Assembly (NCBI RefSeq): GCF_019970065.1 | Contig: NZ_JAHXYH010000004.1 | Coordinates: 248,001 to 312,000 of the forward strand | From: Chryseobacterium sp. OSA05B | GTDB taxonomy: Bacteria; Bacteroidota; Bacteroidia; Flavobacteriales; Weeksellaceae | Reading direction: 5' to 3' | DNA length: 64,000 nucleotides | Part shown: positions 59,995 to 64,000 of the stretch, in pieces | Layout of the letters: the number at the start of each line of letters is the position of its first letter | Position numbering within the stretch: position 1 is the first letter of the stretch | Translations under genes and position numbers: made by a program | The notes under the pieces: model-generated | Told to the model about the DNA's origin: nothing | Database searches by the model: none | Seen by the model: the letters and a program-made list of their open reading frames with translations, nothing else

Positions 59995-61281
59995 GTGGAG
60001 TTATATTATTCATTTTCAGCCTTAATAGTATTAGCATCGATTTTTGCCTATCTCAATTACAGATTTCTGAAACTTCCCAGTACCATCGGGATTATGGTGA
60101 TTGCCATTGTTGTTTCCATTTTTCTGGTGATGTTTGGAGAAGCCGTGCTTCCACGTACTTTCGGGCATCTTAATAATTTAATGAATAGTATTGACTTCAC
60201 AGAAGTTCTGATGGGTGCTATGCTTAATTTCCTGCTCTTTGCAGGAGGAATCCATATCAATATCAACGATCTTAAGGAGCAGTTCCGGCCGGTCCTTATA
60301 TTTTCTACAGCAGGAGTGGTTATTTCCACATTTGTGGTAGGATTTGGGATGTTTTATCTGCTGCCGTTTTTAGGAATTCAGCTACCATTTATTTACTGTC
60401 TGGTCTTTGGAGCACTTATTTCGCCTACCGATCCGGTTGCAGTTTTAAGTATTCTGAAACAGGCCAATGTATCCAAATCACTGGAGACGAAAGTAGCTGG
60501 AGAATCTCTATTTAACGATGGTATGGCCGTAGTGGTATTTACTGTAGTGTTGCAGCTGGCCATTGGAAAAGAAGTGGATCTTGGGGTTGAAAGCATAGGT
60601 TTACTCCTGATGAAAGAAGCCGGTGGCGGTATTCTTCTCGGTGTCGTATTGGGTTGGATTACTTCCAGACTGATGCGTGAAGTGGATGATTATATAATTT
60701 CCGTTCTGGTAACGCTTTCTGTGGTGATGGGAGGTTATCTTATCGCCAGACAGATGCATATTTCCGGACCGTTGACGATGGTTGCCGCAGGTTTATTTAT
60801 GGGTAATTTTAATGTCAGATTTAAAATGAAGTCTGTCACGCAGGATTATCTCATCAAATTCTGGGAACTGATAGATGAAATTCTGAATGCCGTTTTATTC
60901 CTGTTCATTGGGTTTGAACTATTGATGATCAAAGACTTAAAGCACTTTATGGTTCCGGGTCTGTTGGCCATTGCGGTAGTTCTGATAGCCCGTTTGGTTT
61001 CAATCTGGGTACCTACAAGATTCATGTCTTTACGAACGAGATTTAGTCCGCAGACCATTAAAGTTCTGGTTTGGGGAGGAATCCGCGGTGGAGTTTCAAT
61101 TGCCTTGGCCATGTCTATTCCAAAAAGTGAATACAGCGAAATTATCTTGAGTATCACGTACTGTGTTGTGGTGTTCTCCATTATTGTTCAGGGACTTACC
61201 ATTGCTAAAGTGGCCAATCCGAAAGCGATTGCAAAAGAAGAGGAAGCGCAGGAGACCGTTGCTTTGGATGACCATGCGTAA
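59995..61281 (+). CDS. Na+/H+ antiporter, CPA1 (NhaP) family
   Basis: The 428-residue protein has about 12 membrane segments. Family landmarks are LLFAGGIHININDLKEQFRPVLIFS, FGALISPTDPVAVLSILK (the 'SPTDPVAV' helix break), ETKVAGESLFNDGMAVVVFTV with the ion-binding Asn-Asp, and VLVWGGIRGGVSIALAMSIP. It exchanges cytoplasmic Na+ for protons and helps with salt and pH balance. The start is a GTG at 59995; no ATG fits the first helix. The C-terminal tail is short and acidic. Confidence 0.92.
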   Translation: MELYYSFSALIVLASIFAYLNYRFLKLPSTIGIMVIAIVVSIFLVMFGEAVLPRTFGHLNNLMNSIDFTEVLMGAMLNFLLFAGGIHININDLKEQFRPVLIFSTAGVVISTFVVGFGMFYLLPFLGIQLPFIYCLVFGALISPTDPVAVLSILKQANVSKSLETKVAGESLFNDGMAVVVFTVVLQLAIGKEVDLGVESIGLLLMKEAGGGILLGVVLGWITSRLMREVDDYIISVLVTLSVVMGGYLIARQMHISGPLTMVAAGLFMGNFNVRFKMKSVTQDYLIKFWELIDEILNAVLFLFIGFELLMIKDLKHFMVPGLLAIAVVLIARLVSIWVPTRFMSLRTRFSPQTIKVLVWGGIRGGVSIALAMSIPKSEYSEIILSITYCVVVFSIIVQGLTIAKVANPKAIAKEEEAQETVALDDHA

Positions 61282-61341
61282 TGGAAGATTATTTATATTT
61301 GTTTAAAATTTAATTAATTCCACCCCACCAGGTTGCATCGT

Positions 61342-62061
61342 ATGGGCAATATCATCAAAGAAATACAGGAAGCTCTGGCCGTCCTTTCCATTCCTGAAAA
61401 AGCTGAATTCTTTCCAAGGTTTTTCAAAACAGGAAAAGGAGAATATGGCGAGGGAGATCTGTTTCTGGGCGTAACTGTCCCGGATCAGAGATCTGTAGCC
61501 AAAGCATATTATTCCAAAATAGACTTAGAAGACTTAAGTGTTATATTGTCTTCAAAATACCACGAACACAGACTCACCGCGCTTTTTATGCTGATCTCCA
61601 AGTTTGAAAAAGCAAAAGATAAAGCTCTAAAAGAAGAAATCATTCAGTTTTATCTGGATCATCTTCCGTATGTTAATAACTGGGATCTGGTAGATTCAAG
61701 CTGTTATAAAATCCTGGGACGATACGCCTTTGAAAATGGAAAGGAAGAACTATTGAGAAACCTTTCGGATTCTGAGGAAATGTGGCATAAGAGAATCGCT
61801 GTAGTAGGCACAATGCATTACGTGAAAAAAGGATCTTTTGAACTGACGAAAGAATTCGTGACCAAAAATCTGAAACATCCGCATGATCTGATGCATAAAG
61901 CCAACGGATGGCTGCTTCGTGAAATGGGCGAGAAAAATGAAGCTGAGCTGATTGCTTTTTTAAACAAACACTATCAGGAAATGCCCAGAACCTGCCTGAG
62001 ATACGCCATTGAAAAACTTGATGAACAGGTAAGACAGGATTATTTGAAAGGAAGGATTTAA
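61342..62061 (+). CDS. AlkD-like DNA alkylation repair protein
   Basis: This protein of about 239 residues is built of HEAT-like helix pairs. Catalytic landmarks of AlkD glycosylases are present: NNWDLVDSS (Trp114, Asp118) and MWHKRIAVVGT (Arg151), matching the Trp/Asp/Arg set of Bacillus AlkD. It would excise N3- or N7-alkylpurines. The start at 61342 (MGNIIKEIQ) fits the family; an in-frame TTG at 61333 is less likely. Confidence 0.88.
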   Translation: MGNIIKEIQEALAVLSIPEKAEFFPRFFKTGKGEYGEGDLFLGVTVPDQRSVAKAYYSKIDLEDLSVILSSKYHEHRLTALFMLISKFEKAKDKALKEEIIQFYLDHLPYVNNWDLVDSSCYKILGRYAFENGKEELLRNLSDSEEMWHKRIAVVGTMHYVKKGSFELTKEFVTKNLKHPHDLMHKANGWLLREMGEKNEAELIAFLNKHYQEMPRTCLRYAIEKLDEQVRQDYLKGRI

Positions 62062-62146
62062 AAAAATGGTTGTTTTCAGTGAAATAACAGAGTCTATAAA
62101 GTATTTTCAAACGGAATTAAGTAGTTTTGTGTTTTAAAACTCAATT

Positions 62147-62815
62147 ATGAAAAATTTTCTGAAGCTGTTGGCGCTGCTTCTGCCTTTATTATTGCTGAGC
62201 AGCTGTTTTGATATTTTAGATAAAGTGAATGTCAAAGCCGATGGAACCGGGGAATATTCCATCATTCTGAATGCCAGTAAAAGCAAAACAAGGCTGGCTT
62301 CCATCTCTAAAATGGAAACGATTAACGGGAAAAAAGTTCCAAAAAAGTCTGAAATTGAGAATAAAATCAATGAAGCAGCTAAAATTTTTAAAGGAACGCC
62401 GGGAATCAGCAATGTGAAAACCTCCATGGATTTCGATAATTACGTGATCAAATTAAGCTGTAATTTCAAAAAAATTGAAAATATCAATGCCGGACTGGAG
62501 CAGCTGAAAGCTAAAAAGATCCTCGGTAAAATGATTCCTACCCAGATTTACAGCCAGAGCCTTGAGAAAAAATCATTGACCAGAAACAAGGTGAACACCT
62601 TCAAAGCAGATTACGACAAGATGGGCAAGGCAGACAGGGAAGTCTTTAATGATGCCAAATACACGTCTATCATGCAGTTTGAAAACACGGTGAAATCTCA
62701 AACCAATTCTTCTTACGTACTGGCTCCGAACAAAAAAGCAGTCAAGCTGGAAGCGGATATTTTAGACCTTATTTTTCAAAAGAAACAATTACAAAACACG
62801 ATATTATTTCAATAA
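62147..62815 (+). CDS. Lipoprotein of unknown function
   Basis: This 222-residue lipoprotein (LLLSSC lipobox) begins with FDILDKVNVKADGTGEYSIILNASKSK, a pattern seen in several flavobacterial lipoproteins of unknown role. The middle has charged helices (EIENKINEAAKIF) and beta segments. It is followed by 16 bp and then the DUF4836-like gene, so the two probably form one transcript. Confidence 0.65.
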   Translation: MKNFLKLLALLLPLLLLSSCFDILDKVNVKADGTGEYSIILNASKSKTRLASISKMETINGKKVPKKSEIENKINEAAKIFKGTPGISNVKTSMDFDNYVIKLSCNFKKIENINAGLEQLKAKKILGKMIPTQIYSQSLEKKSLTRNKVNTFKADYDKMGKADREVFNDAKYTSIMQFENTVKSQTNSSYVLAPNKKAVKLEADILDLIFQKKQLQNTILFQ

Positions 62816-62831
62816 ATTCTAACATTCAACC

Positions 62832-64000
62832 ATGAAATCTATAGTACAAAAAACACAAATAATTACTTTCGCTCTTTTTGGTTTTATGCTTGTTTTCGCA
62901 CAGAAAAGCATGAAACTTCCCATTGATGCCGTATTTTATATGGAAATCAACGGAAAGCAGCTTAATCAGAAAATCAATTGGCAGAAACTTAATCCGCTAT
63001 TGCATGAACTGAGCAAGAAAGATAAGGACAAAGAAAAGACCTCGTGGAATGACTATTCCAAAACGGGAATTAAATATGATGCCACGCAGTATCATTATGC
63101 CAGTTTCAATGACTCCATACAAACCTACACGACTCATTTTATTGTAGACAACAAAGAGAAGTTTCAGGAATTCATCCATTCAACCAAGAAAAAAGGACTG
63201 GAAATTTCTAAGAAAAAGAATTATTCTTATGTAGACATAGATGACAATATTTTTGTGGCCTGGAGCAATGACCGTGCTGTTTTGAGTATGGTGAACTATA
63301 CCAAGCCTTATAAAAATATCTGGGCTGATGCTGAAGTGGATAGTGCTGTAGCCGTTGCAGACAGTGCTGCTGTCGCTGTGGACAGTGTGTATGTAGGAGA
63401 ACCCGAAAAACCTTTCGATTATAAGGAAGAAATCATCAATCTGAAAGAGGAGATCAAATATTTAAAAGATAACATCAAAGAAAATAATAAAGAGATCACC
63501 AGAATTCAGAAAGACATCAAGTACCTGGAAAAGAATCATAAATATCCGAAGGAAAACGTAGATACCCAGCATTCTGAAGGTGAACCGGATGTTTATCCGA
63601 AAGAGGAGGAATATACTGAGCCTGCAATAGATTCTGCGTACCAGAAAGAACTGGACTCCATGAATATTGAGAATTTCAAAATAGTAAAGAAAATTGCAGA
63701 AGACCGTTTCGACCTGTATTTCAGTTCCAATTTAGAACTTGAAGTTCCAAAGGCGATGCTGAGCTTCAGAGACCCTAACTCGGATGCGTATGTCTACACA
63801 GATTACGGAAGAATGATGAATGACGGAATCTACGGGAAAATGATGAAGCGTTTTGAATTCGGACAGTTTTTCAGAAATGCATACGATTCCAACTCGTACT
63901 ACAACTTATATTTTGATAAAGACAAAGTGAAGCTGGTGAACAACTATCAGCATAAAAATCCGGGGATCCAGAAAACCATTTCGTCTGTTTACAGGGGTAA
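62832..64000 (+). CDS. DUF4836-like secreted protein (3' end outside window)
   Basis: The frame is open from the ATG at 62832 to the window end (389 codons). It has a signal peptide (ITFALFGFMLVFAQ), then KLPIDAVFYMEINGKQLNQKINWQKLNPLL, which resembles DUF4836 proteins of Bacteroidota (from memory). Around residues 195-235 is a coiled-coil stretch with repeated KEEI/LKDNIKENNKEITRIQKD heptads, and an acidic, Glu/Pro-rich loop follows. The role is unknown. It is paired with the lipoprotein 16 bp upstream. Confidence 0.7.
   Translation, partial: MKSIVQKTQIITFALFGFMLVFAQKSMKLPIDAVFYMEINGKQLNQKINWQKLNPLLHELSKKDKDKEKTSWNDYSKTGIKYDATQYHYASFNDSIQTYTTHFIVDNKEKFQEFIHSTKKKGLEISKKKNYSYVDIDDNIFVAWSNDRAVLSMVNYTKPYKNIWADAEVDSAVAVADSAAVAVDSVYVGEPEKPFDYKEEIINLKEEIKYLKDNIKENNKEITRIQKDIKYLEKNHKYPKENVDTQHSEGEPDVYPKEEEYTEPAIDSAYQKELDSMNIENFKIVKKIAEDRFDLYFSSNLELEVPKAMLSFRDPNSDAYVYTDYGRMMNDGIYGKMMKRFEFGQFFRNAYDSNSYYNLYFDKDKVKLVNNYQHKNPGIQKTISSVYRG

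Overview
The window looks like chromosomal DNA of a flavobacterium of the Weeksellaceae, most likely Chryseobacterium or a close relative. The evidence is the AT-rich sequence, SusC/SusD pairs, type IX secretion (T9SS) C-terminal sorting domains, an S46 dipeptidyl-peptidase, Bacteroidota-style weak ribosome sites and terminators, and dispersed low-complexity intergenic repeats typical of this group. No rRNA, tRNA, IS element or CRISPR array was found.

Layout. 1-5.6 kb (+): end of a TonB-dependent receptor, a siroheme-synthase/TauE fusion, an HMG-CoA-lyase-like enzyme, a TPR protein and a mercaptopyruvate sulfurtransferase. 6.0-7.9 kb (-): a housekeeping cluster with a DUF59 Fe-S assembly factor, a 3'-5' exonuclease, CsaA and a small HExxH metallopeptidase. 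7.9-9.65 kb: a 1.8-kb gene desert with a possible toxin-like micro-peptide and two decayed copies of one small gene. 9.65-11.6 kb (-): a caspase-like protease next to a trypsin-like protease. 12.1-14.8 kb (-): a NarL-type two-component operon with a membrane protein and a lipoprotein. 15.2-21.6 kb (+): a Cys-rich micro-protein, a SusC/SusD pair and a large lipoprotein. 22.0-30.0 kb (+): a LytS/LytTR two-component pair followed by a complete RND efflux operon; both transcription units carry the same 9-bp direct repeats with a 21-bp period. 30.1-31.6 kb (-): a DUF417 (RclC-like) protein and its AraC regulator.

31.9-39.2 kb (+) holds two paralogous cassettes in tandem. Each has a lipoprotein, an ECF sigma factor and a protein with one inner-membrane segment plus an outer-membrane-barrel-like domain. 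Each is preceded by the same promoter-like motif, has a terminator between lipoprotein and sigma gene, and ends with the same terminator repeat. Next come a ComM/YifB ATPase, an orphan adenylation-carrier-reductase enzyme (NRPS-like), a spondin-domain lipoprotein (-), and two beta-helix proteins without signal peptides that share a conserved 60-nt leader and similar terminators (45.8-50.2 kb).

50.2-64 kb: a frameshifted YdeI-like gene, DPP7, a META-domain lipoprotein, an operon for a large repetitive surface protein and a T9SS cargo next to an orphan LytTR regulator whose phospho-acceptor Asp appears to be Glu, then HflX, a DUF4919-like protein, a Na+/H+ antiporter, an AlkD-like glycosylase and two envelope proteins, the last cut by the window end.

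The most interesting items are the caspase/trypsin pair with a shared leader, the duplicated trans-envelope ECF cassette, the LytTR-like operator pairs, the beta-helix genes with a common leader, and the hairpin-led micro-peptide. All functional statements are inferences from reading the sequence; no database search was run.
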